Source: Agroathelia rolfsii (lineage: Eukaryota; Basidiomycota; Agaricomycetes; Amylocorticiales; Amylocorticiaceae). Taken from it: DNA of 64,000 nt. The notes beneath the pieces are model-generated. The model saw nothing but the letters and a program-made list of their open reading frames with translations. It ran no database searches and was not told the DNA's origin. The stretch lies in NCBI GenBank assembly GCA_018343915.1, contig JABRWF010000006.1, positions 2,232,001 to 2,296,000 of the forward strand. The letters are read 5' to 3'. Within the stretch, counting starts at the first letter, position 1, and every line of letters starts with the position of its first letter. Made by a program: the position numbers and the translations under genes. This document shows, in pieces, positions 12,150 through 23,996 of this stretch.

Positions 12150-12400
12150 GCAAGCATCATATAAATACAAGATGTGTGCTCGATTTGAATACCAGTCACT
12201 CAATACGCTAAGAAAGAAGCATGAGACAAAAAAAGAAGAAAGGAAAATCAGAGAGAGACAGATAGACATAGACGGAAATAGAATGGAGGGAAGAGGAGGA
12301 GTGGAGGTACGCGTAGCGGAGGTGAGTGACTCTCAAGAATATTGTCAAGAGAATGAAATGTACAGGCGGTTAAGATATCAAAAAAGAATAAGAAAAAGAG
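12150..12400. repeat. Diverged direct repeat, copy B
   Basis: Partner of copy A, about 850 bp further right. It reads GTGTGCTCGATTTGAATAC, CTCAATACGCTAAGAAAG and AAGCATGA, then a purine-rich interior, then GAGGTGAGTGACTCT and AGGCGGTTAAGAT. It lies just beyond the stop codon of the BUD4-like gene, so it may be part of that gene's 3' UTR. Confidence 0.6.
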
Positions 12401-12500
12401 ATAAGAGATGATAAAAGAAAAACAGTCGTGCAGCCCGTAACGTACGTGTCTATCGTCAAAAAAAAATCAGTGAAAAGTGGCAAGAACAACCTCAGGATCC

Positions 12501-15500
12501 CTATGACTGCGATTGTTGGGGTTCCAATAACAATGATGATGAGGATGATGGGGTTTGCTGCTGCTGTTGTTGTTGTTGTTGTCTGGCAATATCGTGCTGC
12601 TTCTGCCATACGAGCTCAGCCCAGAAGGGGTTGGGTGGAATGTGTCCGACCAGCGCACGCAAGACCTCCAACCTGAAAAACAGCCAACGTCATCATCTAA
12701 CCTTGGTCAGAACATTGTGAGAGTAAGAGCGACTTACCATCGACTCTTCTCCTCATCTGTATCCGCAAAGAAGACAATCTCTTGATTATGCGGGAAAATT
12801 AAACGGAATGAACGTTCGACACCAAATATACCGTCGTAGTCGTCCAGAGCCTGACTACGCGTCGAGATAGGGCTGAGCGCCCTTCCACGATCCTGATCGT
12901 CCTCGACCGCGATCGCCTTGCGAATATCAATTGACGCCGTCGCCCGCTTCGTCACGTCGTTGAATGCAACCAGATTTGCGCCAATTACGCGCAACTGCCG
13001 CCTGCGCCATGTCTTGGGAATTGAAAAGGGTAAGTAAAGCCGCGCTTAAAACTATAATCAGATGACGAGAACTCACCAAACAATCGCCGCCATTCTGTGT
13101 CAAAATACCCTCGAAATAAGTCACCTTATGCCAAGCCACATGCCTCAGCCCACGATGACACTCCTCCAAGCTCTGCGGTAACTCATGTTGTGGCACACCC
13201 GGCAGTGGTGGCAGCCTGAACATCTGCAGGATGATCTCGCCCACCTGCATACTCTTCACACCGCCACCCTGCTCTAGCCGCTGACCGATCAGCGGATAAC
13301 TTGTCTCGAACAGGCGCGTATCGCAGTGTGAAGCCACGTCCTTGAACGCGATGAATGCGCGTGCAAGCATGCCGTCCTGCTTCAGGTACCGTGCGAGGTT
13401 GTCTGGCATGCGATGCACCGGCGGTGGGGCGGATTGGCGTGGTGGTGGCGCAGCATTCTTGGGTGGGTCCTTGGGCTTGGGTGAGGAACTGAAGAAGCGA
13501 CGCATGCCACTACGTTGTGGTGGTGCCTGCACGACTCTGGTCGGGGGAGGGGCGAGAGTTTGCGGTGCCGGTGGAGGTTGGAGTGCTTTGAACTGGGCCA
13601 TGATGTGAGGATCCCGTCGAACTTTGAGAGTTAGTGTGAACTCTAGCTTGCTATGCTCGATTCTATTGTTGTTAGGAACAATGCCAAGATCAGGTCAACT
13701 TGCTTTGAAAAAAAGAGGGGAGGTGCAAAACAAAACGCACAGCTCAAACTCCTGATTAATCTTGGCTTCGCTGGTTAAATTACACTCAGGAGTTGTGACA
13801 TAATGAATACCATTGTTCAGGGTACATGTCATGATCGTCGGTTGCGGTGGTAGGGGCAGATCAAGCTTCACACCAACGACTATGGAGAGTGTATTCAGCA
13901 CAGCTATAGAAGACTATTCATGAGAAAACTCACCCTTGACGAAGACCTTCCCGTGCCCTTTACCAGGCTTCTCCTGAGCACGGAATTCTTTGATCTGCTT
14001 CGCGTACTCGTTCTATCAACCAAACAAAACAATTAGCTATGAATCTCTCAACAAGGGCGCCTATAGAAAGAACAATACTAACCATGTCGGATGGACGCTT
14101 AACCGCCTTCCATGCCTTGCTACTGCTCACATCACCAGCAGAACCCAGATGTCCCATAGCTGCATCAGAAGACGCGTAGATGGTCTCCCTCCGTTCACGA
14201 ACTTGATATTTCTAATATAAGAAAGATCAATGGGTTAGTCGCAAGGTTTCCCTCAAAAAAAAAAGGAAATTCGCCTCACCTTCTTGGTCACACCAAGTTT
14301 CTGCAACTCCCTGTTAATACTCTCCCCCAACGCCTCGCCATCATCAATACCATCCACATCCAAACCAGGCGAATCCGGCCGTGCAGTGGAAGCTTGCTTG
14401 GCGCGTACTCCCTCCGCGTCACCGGTGCTCATGCTCCTCCTGCGACCAGTGCGCTTGGACGGAAGACCCATCGCTGCTTCTTCCCGCCTCCGCGCCTCAC
14501 GCCGTTTCTCGATAATGAGCTGATGCCTGTCCTTGATCGCATCCCTGGCCGGAGGCGCAGGTGCAGGTACAGGCGGTGGTAATGGGCGAGAAAACGACGC
14601 GGAAGATGAAGTACCCACAGCAGGGAATGATGTGCCACTAATACTCTCACCAATATCGAGTGGAGCGAAATCGATAGTGATCGACGGAGTAGTGGGCAGC
14701 GGCGGTTGGGGTTTGGACACGAGCAGTTCCGTGTCGGTCGCCGCGCGCGCGTGAAGTCCACGCCGCTCGCTGACCGGAGAGCGATGGTCAAGCTTCATGG
14801 GTGCGTCTTCTTTCTCCTCCTCTTCTTGTTCCTCCTCCGCATCCTCCGTCATCACTGTATCGTCCGGATCCTGTACGTACTCCTCTTCGGCATGTTCATC
14901 GTCACTCTCCTCGTGCTCCACAACAGGAGCTGGTGCGGGCTCAGGAGAATCCTCTGTTTCCCTCCTATAAGGCGGCTCACTTTCTGGCTCCTCTTCCTCC
15001 CCTTCCTCCTTGCCATCATCCCTTTGATCCGGCCTATCCTCACCACGATCATCATCCATCATCTCTTCATCCTCCCTCTCATGCCTCTGCACATGGGTCG
15101 GGAGCATATCGAAATGCCCCGCCTTCACGCCATCCGTAATCACCTCCACGCGCAAGGACGTCTCCGGGTCTGTCGTCATCGTCGTCTCGACTTCCATCAG
15201 GCTCACACTCGCAGCCCGTACGTGCTCTTGTCCTACTTGTCCTTCCTCCTCCTCCTCCTCCTCTTCTTCTCCTTCTGCTTCATCTTCTTCTTCCACTCCT
15301 GGGCCCCTACTATACCTGCGTCGATCTCGACGCCTACGATGCCTTTGCTGCTGCTGTTCTTCCTCCTGCTCGTCCTCGTCCTCCCGCTCTTGCTGAACCT
15401 GCTCTTGCTCCTGCTCCTGCTCCGGCTCCTGTTCCTCCTCCAAATCCGCATGCCCCGATGCCACCGACGCAACATCATCCATAAGCCGATCGAGCGCCGA

Positions 15501-18314
15501 ACGCATATCCACATCCATCCCACCAGCACCAGGACTTGCCAATCCACCACCGCCAATCCCAACCGCAACACTCATCGAATCATCCGCATCCGTGCGCGGC
15601 ATTGTATGTGCCCGTGGGCGGATCGACGGCCGTATAGGCGGCACAATATCAGCCACACTCCCGAGCCCAACAATCGCGTGGTCCGCAGACGCCGAGCTCG
15701 TCAGCGCCGGACGTGGCTGGGGGTGTACGACAGGTAAGGGAGGTAAACTCGCGTTGCTGCCCGTGCGCCCTTTACTACCCCCGGCGGGGAAGGGGACGAC
15801 GCCGGGAGTGATAGTAGCAACGATACCACCGCCCGGGATAGGAGGCAAAGGCAAAGGCGCATTCATGGAACGTCTCTCGACCTGCTCAATCGTGGCATAT
15901 TCCGCGCTGACGTTGATGTTGCCCATGCTCACATCCCCATCCGCATCTGTAGCATCAAACGACCCATCCAACCCGAGCGAGGACGAGCTCACATCAAGCG
16001 AGAGCGTGCGTACAAACTTGTCGCTGCCGATACCACTGCTCCTGCCATGACCAAGGCCGGAATGGTTCGATGGCCCACTGATTAAAGAATCCGACGACAC
16101 GCGGGAGTGCATCTGGCCCTGAGAACCAAAGCCAGAAGGCACATTTGAGTTGCTGCTGGTGCTGTTACCGACACTGGCACTGGCGCCGAGCGCTTCTTCG
16201 ACACTCCGTCGGTGGATCAACCGCTGCTGCATATCCTCGCGCGTGATACGCATACGCCCACTCGTAGGACTCGGCTGCTGCTGCGGCGAAAACGTCGTGC
16301 GCGGTGGCGGTGGCGGCGTACAATTATTCTCCGGCGCTGCCAACGGCGAACTCACGCGCGGCGAGTGGAACCGCCCGGGAACGGGCGAGTTTTCGCGCGA
16401 TCCATAGGGTGAGGCGCTCCTGCTCCGGGGGATGGGAATCGGCGGTGGCGGGGGCGGTGGTGGCGTCGAGTGGCGCAGGCCCTGATGGTTGGCAAAGCCA
16501 CCACCACCATCATCATCATCATCATCAATATCGTTGTCGTTGTAAGATTCGTCAATGGATGATCGAGCAGAGCCAGAGACGACATGGGCGATTTCGGCCT
16601 CGAATGCGGAGATGCTGACGCCATCGAGCGATGGGCTGCCCGCGTCGTGTGGAGAGGAGGCGCCGCTGGCAGAGGCCGCGCTACGGAGTGAGTTGAAAGA
16701 AGGGTGGGAACGGATAGAGTTGAATGAGAGCTCTCGTTCGTCAAATGCGTCGTGAGAATCTAGACACACCGGAGAGGGAAAGGAATCAATATTTCATTTT
16801 CATTAAAAGATCATGATGATAAGCGAACCATGTGAGGTTATCGCGGAATCAACATCAAGCGACAACCGAGGTCCCATGCCATTGGGCAGCACTGGGGGCG
16901 ATGGCTTGTGTGGTGAAGGAGACGGTGGAAGCTGGCGCACGTCTTCATCAAATGCATGCGCTGTGTGTTCTGCGCGGGCGCGTTCTGCGTGTGTCGAACG
17001 GCCAAGAGGAGGTGTCGATGTTACAGCCGATGGGCTGCCAGCAATGGGAGGTGTGCGCATGCCAACACCATCTCCGGTAGGAATGGGTGGTAATGGACCG
17101 AGTGCGTCGATGCTGCGTCTGCGTGGGGGTTCTTGAGGTGGTGGCGGCGGCGGTAACGGTGGCGTACCATAATGCTCTGCGGCTTGCTCTTGGTGGAATT
17201 GACGCGCGCGTTCGGCATGATGTGTGCGCCCATAGGGCACACCATCCTCCATCTCCTGGTCTGGCACAGGTGCCACGTCCAGTGGAGGCGTGTGCGGTGG
17301 CTCTGGCAAGGGCGGCGACGCGGTCATGGGGCCTTGGATGCCACGATCCTCATTGCCTTGGACAGCAGCAGTGGGTATTTCCGTGTGACCGTGTTCGTGA
17401 TCAATCGGATGCTGATTACTATGTTCATATGCGTCATGGTCGTATTCATGGTCGTGTTCCGGTTCGTGTTCTTCACCAGTATGGCCCATTTCCTCATCAA
17501 CATCTTCATAGTCGCCTTCCGAGTCCGTGTACGGACCCTGCTCATCATCATCGTCAAATGGTTCTTCGACGTCGAATTCCACAACATCACACTCTTCATG
17601 GAACGTCACCGTCTTTCTGCGGGGTCTCTTAGATATCGATGTCGATCTCGGGCCATGTAGGCGTTTGGAGACGAGGCTCGATCGGACAGGAGAGCCTGAA
17701 TGGACCGCTTGCTGCTGCTTAGGTACACTAGGCAACGGCTTCTCGGTGACAGGATCAGCGCCGTTGCCCAAGAACTGGGCACGCCTGAATGGGCTCTTGG
17801 TGACGGGTTCCAATTCATTCAGGCCACGAAAGCCCTTGGATTGCTTGCGCTCGCGCTTGGTGGTATATGGGCGCTCATTCTCATTGTCGGCAGGTTCATA
17901 CATAGACATGGGGCGGGGTCTCTTTTCGCCCGAGACGCGGCGCTGTGGGATCTGGATGGGACGAGAAGCAGAAGTAGACGAAGAGGGAGCAGAGGGGATG
18001 AGAGTTTTGAAGGGAGATTTTGAGACGAGGTTATTGGAATGCATATGTCTGTAGCTACTAGAATTACGTCTTGCGGGGATCTTCCCGGGTAGCTTTGGGA
18101 CTAGAGTCTTTGAGACATTACTTGAGACAAGCGTGGGCGAAGGCGAAGGAGATCGTTTGGATATTCGTAAGGGGGATGTGGATGGGGGCGATGGCTGCCA
18201 TCCGGCGTTGGGAGCGGCCTCGCGCAAGACGGCGGTATTAGGCAGCTTTGAGGGCTCTGGCGAGTTCCTGTCGCGCAGGGGTGCCGCAGCGGGATGCTGC
18301 GACAGGTTGCTCAT
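12501..18314 (-). CDS. BUD4: BUD4/anillin-like septin-organising protein
   Basis: Cortical scaffold of the BUD4/Mid2/anillin family, which organises septin rings at division and branching sites. Eight exons: 18314-16829, 16759-14280, 14211-14083, 14012-13934, 13879-13741, 13662-13077, 13012-12738, 12672-12501; 1781 residues. Roughly the first 1320 residues are disordered: a phospho-site-rich N terminus, a His/Asp/Glu-rich tract (EHEPEHDHEYDHD), many proline runs and long acidic and Gln blocks. The conserved part is C-terminal: an anillin-homology region (about 1370-1610: FVKVVGVKLDLPLP, CTLNNGIHYVTTPECNL, QEFELIEHSKLEFTL) then a PH domain (about 1615-1740: TYFEGILTQNGGDCLTWRRR, VFFADTDEEKSRWLEVLRAL). 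Translation ends in poly-Gln and Ser. I chose ATG 18314 because an upstream in-frame ATG at 18407 would add an odd hydrophobic leader from the CT-rich 5' region. Confidence 0.93.
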
Positions 18315-19163
18315 GGAGAAAGCAAAGGCGATAAGAGCAAGAGGAAGGGAGAAAAAGAGAAAGAGAGAAGAAGAGAAGAGAGAGAGCGAGAGAGCGACTG
18401 GCAGCAATCAGCGCAAATATCAACCAAGGCCTTTTGCCCACTCGCTCGATTTGCCCTGTTTCCCAAAGGGCACATGACCGCGCCTCCCTTTTCCGACTTC
18501 CGATACTTCCGGGTGGCTGCGTAATCATATATATATATATTATTATTATTCCTTTTTTCTATTGCTCTCTTGACGAGGCCAGGCCATTTCAAAAATGGTC
18601 TGAGACAATGAGTGAGTGGTAAATAACAACAGTACGTCATTGCGGCTGCTCGAGCCATTTGCCCCCGTCTTCATTTGTTCATGACGGCAACGATCGATGG
18701 GTAAAATCCCCCCGTCTGCTATTATATATTTTGCATCCTTGGTTCCGAAGCTCAGATATATCCCACACATCTCCACCATGGGCTGCTCTCGCTTTTCTGC
18801 TTTTTACGGAGGAGACGCACTCATCAACACTCTGCAAAAGGACATATGCGTCCGTACTAATCAGCTGCTGCAGTTCCATATCATCTTTTTTGGTAATCGA
18901 AACCATCCGCAACACCGGCCCGGTACCTGCCGAGCCTATGGCCATCAATCGAAGGTGGTCTCAAGAACCAATAATCGAGAAACTGAGTCCGAGCTGGGGC
19001 GTTCCGATACCTCTGTCCGTTGGTTGTAAAAATACTGTTTGAATCTTGCTGTGAAAGTCGCGAGCAAGTGTCTGCATGGCTGCAGGCGATCTTTGCACTG
19101 TATAACGACACAGGCGGGTTTGCATACGCCCACGCACCCTACGCGCCATTGTGGTGGGAATAA
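18315..19163. promoter_or_regulatory. Divergent intergenic region, BUD4-like / DUF6533-like
   Basis: About 850 bp between divergent start codons. On the minus strand a pyrimidine-rich leader (about 18320-18400) directly precedes the BUD4-like ATG. A (AT)n run lies at about 18527-18548. Short open frames between 18546 and 19111 show no splice-consistent gene. Confidence 0.4.
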
Positions 19164-21272
19164 ATGGCACCCGGCAAGGCCCTCTTTTCGCCGGCCAACC
19201 TCACAAAGGGAAACGACCTCACTCCTCTGCAGCAAGCCCAAGGCGCCCAAGCCGTCATCTATAGCTCTGGTCCGTCTCTTAGTCACCATATCTTTTCACC
19301 CATATAGCTGATGCAGTGAATTTCCAGTGGCTGCACTGGCATTTTTGGTGTATGACGTACTTATCACCACGGGGCAAGAGGCAAGTCACAGACAGCTGTC
19401 AAACCAACCTGTCCTGATGCGATGCTTGTACTAATCATTTGTCCGTACCTCGCCTGGCCTCTTCAAGGTTGATTTAATGTGGAAGTAAGCCTATTGTCGA
19501 TCCTTCTGCGGTGAAACAACTTGAGGCTCAATATTAGCGCTCATACACAGCCGGCGATGGTCCTTTATGAAATTGCTGTACCTTTTCATCCGCTACATCC
19601 CGTTGTTTGTGCAGGCGTATGTATCTTCTTTGTCCTAGATGAAGCGCTGGCACTGGCGTCTGTTGAAGCTGCGTTGAATCCTTGTACTGACATTTCTATT
19701 GTCCCTTTAGATCCTTATTTTGCATCGGCACGGACCTCACACCTTCATTTCATTTTACACCATATGACTGCTGGATCTGGCAAGTCTATCAGGGCGTAGC
19801 CGCCCTCATGATCGTTATGGCCACAGACTTCATCCTCATTCTGAGAGGTGCGTGGACTACCTACAGCTTGTCTCATTTCAACATGCCATTTCTCATATAA
19901 TTATAGTACAAGCATTCTATCACGATCGATTTTCGATTAAACTTGTGGCGTGGGGCTTTTACGTTGCGGAAATCGCCGCCATGGTGTTCAGCTTAGCTAA
20001 AGCCCTACCGGGAATCATCACAAATGACATTTGCCTCGTTCTCGAAGTACCCAATTACCTCCTCATCTACGGGTAAGTCTTCCGCGACACTCAGCCATCC
20101 TACCTCCCTGATATCCCATCATGATACGTTTGTCATATAAAAATATAGAATTGCCTCAGTGGCATACCAAGGCCTCCTTTTCGCGCTGACGATGTACAAG
20201 TTCATCCAGGCCATCCGCGGCGGATGGAGCCGTACACCGCTCGTGCGCACCGTCGTGCGCGACGGCACTTGGGGATTCGTCGTTATATTCAGCCTTATCC
20301 TGGGCGATGCGTCATTATATCTCGTGCCTAATGCGGCCTACGCCGGTATTCTTTTTGGGTAAGTTCTTTTTTTTTTTTTTTTTTTTTTTTGATAATCGTG
20401 TGTGTGTGTGTGTGTGTGTGTGTGCGTCTGTGCGTGTGCGTCTGTGGATCACAGCGTGTATTGTGCTGGATGGAGAACTGGACGACTCGTTTTTGGTCCT
20501 GTGTGCCGTCTGGTTCGAGAGAAAGGGCTTCTAGTGTTAACACTTAAAGAAATCTTCTGTCACCGAACCCAGACATTTGTACTGGTGTTCCAGCTGAGCG
20601 CTTCTGTTCTTCTGACCAGCGGGTCACTCGCTGCACACATACACTCTGCCCACAAGTGCTTTCCAATCAGAAATCTGCTTGTACCTCCTAACAGGATGTA
20701 GCACTGTGATGATCGAGCAAGGGCTCGCCAATGATATACAAATAGTACCACAGGCCTTATCTAATAAGGGACAGGTCGCTAGAAAGCACAAGCGAAATCA
20801 GAGAGCACTTGACTTGTTGTTTTGATTGAAATTATGTCCAGACCTTTAACTTACGAAAACCACACAGCTGGCTCCTGACTGGTTTCTCCATGGTTGTACG
20901 TATTCATTCAACAACATCGGATCCCCCCCCCCCCCTCCTAACTCTTGCCACCATCCTTTTTTCCTTCTATGATCATCACAGGGCTACCGTATCCTCCTCA
21001 ATCTTCACTACACCGACACCTCATCTTACCACAACAATCGTACAACCAGGACTACATTCAGCAGCGGCCCAGAACTATCGACACAGCTGTTCTATGATCC
21101 TACTTCCACATCTGGCGGTACCACTGGAATCATGTCCAACACCGTCATAAGCACCGCCCAAAATAATTATGAAAATACTGATGGTGATGGCATAGAGTTG
21201 TCCCCGATATCTAATAGTATACCCGCACAGAGCACCAGTGCTGGCGTCACTACGCGGCCCGTTCCCGTTTGA
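19164..21272 (+). CDS. DUF6533-like seven-helix membrane protein
   Basis: Basidiomycete-type integral membrane protein of unknown function. Nine exons: 19164-19269, 19328-19380, 19468-19484, 19551-19616, 19711-19847, 19907-20072, 20149-20358, 20868-20892, 20982-21272; 356 residues. The DUF6533-like signature is near the N terminus: ALAFLVYDVLITTGQEVDLM, then WSFMKLLYLFIRYIPLFVQ. Further membrane segments follow: DCWIWQVYQGVAALMIVMAT, LVAWGFYVAEIAAMVFSLA, SVAYQGLLFALTMYKFIQAI, then the family-typical RTVVRDGTWGFVVIFSLIL and ILFGWLLTGFSMGYRILLNL. The last 75 residues are polar (cytosolic tail). Intron 2 (19381-19467) has a GC donor (gcaagt); intron 7 (20359-20867) is 509 bp. Function is not known; receptor-like topology is only an inference. 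Confidence 0.85.
20367..20424. repeat. Poly-T plus (TG)n microsatellite inside an intron
   Basis: A 24-base T run (20367-20390) is followed by about 13 TG units (20398-20424). Both sit at the 5' end of the long intron 7 of the DUF6533-like gene. Confidence 0.9.
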
Positions 21273-23996
21273 ACAGAGAGACGAGGTTGGGGGATTTTTC
21301 TCCAGACAACTGAGCGCCAGCGCTCGATGTAGGCGCTCTACCAGCGTCGTCTCCGAACCGGCCGCCGTCAAACAATTTTGATGGGGCATTCACATGCACG
21401 ACATATCACGATTTCACTAAGAATACGCCGTCACTGGGTTTTTATGGCGCTTAGTTTTAACATAAACCCGGCGAACGCTTCTCGTCGGGGATTATGGTCG
21501 CCCGTCCGTTACTGCCACTTGTGACTGGGGAGATACCCGATGATGATCAATGATGACACGAGGGTTATGATGATGGTTATGATTATATTAATGACGATGT
21601 CGATAAATGGGGCGCTCAATCACAATACCATGGACTGGTTGGGAGGGGGGTTTATATTCGGGCTCAGGCCGGTGTCCTCTCTTCCACGTGGGATAGTAGG
21701 CGTGAGAAATGGAATTTTGTTCATGTTATGACCTGACACGGATGGATCATGTTTATATATCACTATATATAATTTCTGTTATCATCGTTTCTCAGACTTC
21801 TACCCTCTTTACGTTACAAATTGCAATAATAAATGCCAGTACCACCCAGTGTTCTTGCACTGCAGTGGAACGGGGATCGATATCTGAGCCTGAGGCTGTA
21901 TGCAACTTATATGCACATGCATTACAATCAGTTGTACTAAACGAGCACACATGGTCGTGTTCCAGGAGATGAAAAAATCTATGAAACGCTGTAAAGTGGC
22001 TGTGCGCCGAACTCCAATAATCCCGAGTCAATCATGACAGACTCAGAGCCACCAATAACATGTCATATACAGGATAGCTGAAGGGTTTAATACATAGGAG
22101 TATTTAGATATAGATTTATAATGCTAGGAACTATCAATTATCAGCAGAACTTGAATGTTGAGTATACATTGGTACACGAACATAAACTTGTGATAAGCAT
22201 AGCCTTCAACTTGAAATTGATTATCACAACCCATTACCTCAGCTGTGAAATGAATGCCTCATGCCTATGGCAGTGGTAGATATTGGAAAACCGCTTCTAC
22301 TTCACAGCATGGCGCCATTCACAACATGCAGCTTTGAACTACACATTACTGGTCTACTGCAAGTGATATTATTGCAATACTACGTAAACGAAATGAACAT
22401 AGGATATTGGTGTCCTGTCCATGTTAGTACTAAGCTATATGCGCGTCCTAGTAATTAATGGATATATATACGGCCTCCCCATAGATTTCTAAGTTACTAG
22501 TGATATGATCAGTTGTATATGCGGCACCGCATCGTTAGTATACCCAATACGTCAAACAGATGGCATCTTGGAAGCGCTGATACGGGATTAGAAGCTATAG
22601 ATATCAGAATTCTTCCAATTATCAATGCTACTGTGGGATAGTATATCATATGAGGACAGCAGTTGAAATCACGATAGATATCACAACTGATGGTGCGCTA
22701 GGGTCGCCATTAGGGGCTGCGATGCTATAACTTGAACGGTTTACCAGCCCAATGATCAATACTATTTTTATATTCAGGTTCTAAAGCATTCATTGGTGGA
22801 AATTAGAAGTGGTATAGCATCAAAGTCAGTGCATTCCTAACCCTGAGTTTAAAGACTAATCCGATACTATCGTGACTCCAGCGAGTGATAGACGCTCACC
22901 GGCGCTTACCGCTGGGTCCCTGATCTTCAACAACACATTCAATCTTTACAAAAGATTTCATAATTACTGATATCAAATGTGACATCCGCCTGGCTTCTTA
23001 GTCCCAATACCGATATGAAATATTCGTTTCCAATACCATGCTACACTGATTGACAATGGTTCCTACCACTATTTCGTGATTTACCGAAGTGGCGCAGGAA
23101 GAAATCTTAGAGATGCCGACGTACGTCGTCTTGAGATAGCGCGAAATCAGAGTTGGATGTATGAACTACAAGTCAATAAACTCTTCTGCCTAGCCTTCGG
23201 GTCCGTCAAGGTAAAAGACAATGCTGGTAAACGCTCAGGCTGTAAAATAGGTTGAAGCTTCAAGCTGTTTGCGCGTACTAGTAGGCGCTTATGGACCGAG
23301 CCGCATATCTGCTAGTGGCTGCTAACAGTTGTTTTAGCTGTACTCTTTTGTCAGTTATTGAAACTCACAAGCACCTGAGGCAGGCTAATTGACCAGACGA
23401 CCAATGGGGGAGACCAGTGTCAGTGAGCTATATATCGGCTACTAAAGTGATTGCATTATGGGCATCGCCAATCATGAATTCATGATGGTGCGGTGTAGAG
23501 ACACACTGGAATTAGCCGCTGCTAGTGTAACATTATTTAGCGGTAAATTTGAAGGTTGCCTTTTTTGAACAGGGCTTGAAGAAGCTCATTTGAATCTGAA
23601 TTAACCTAAAGAGAAGATCAATTTAAGTTGGACGTTGACTCGGAGTTGTTGACACTTCTAAATCGGAAGGTTCAAACGAAAGATTTTGCCAGTAGCAAAC
23701 TCGACTGCTCTTTTATTTTCTAACCCAATGTGCAATATTTGAGGTTGGATTTGGCCTTGAAAGTGCAAAATGGTATTTGCTCACACTATCATTGCATCGT
23801 ATGGTTCGTATCAGTGAAAAGACAGGGCGACAAGTGTGACGTCCTCAATTTGGCAATCGCAGGGAACCTCTGTGACGTTGCCACCTTTGATTGCCCCTTC
23901 CCAATAATTATACATTGCTTAGCTGGCTCTTCCAACTGAAGCTGTCATTCAAACTTTAGATTGTCTTAGCCTCATTCAGAAAGCCTTTTCGAAAAA
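21273..23996. other. Gene-poor AT-rich stretch
   Basis: About 2.7 kb with no exon chain, domain or terminal-repeat element that I can support. Only short open frames (under 90 codons) occur and none has credible splice partners. The right end is the promoter of the asteroid-like gene. Confidence 0.45.

Larger units (their letters stand above)
10906..12500. other. Gene-free interval holding a diverged duplicated segment
   Basis: No supported gene. Upstream flank of the BRCT gene on the left and 3' flank of the BUD4-like gene on the right. It contains two related segments, listed separately, and an (AAAAT)-type short repeat at about 11379-11396. The 500 bp between the copies (11591-12150) shows no recognisable feature. 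Confidence 0.5.

Noticed and set aside
14706..15737. Plus-strand open frame of 343 codons
   Set aside because: Antisense shadow of the acidic/Glu-Gln-rich BUD4 exon; Leu/Arg-rich composition is the mirror of the GAG/CAG codons on the other strand.
18315..18407. N-terminal extension of the BUD4-like protein from an upstream in-frame ATG
   Set aside because: It would add a Leu/Ser/Phe-rich stretch translated from the CT-rich leader; MSNLSQ at 18314 fits the family better.
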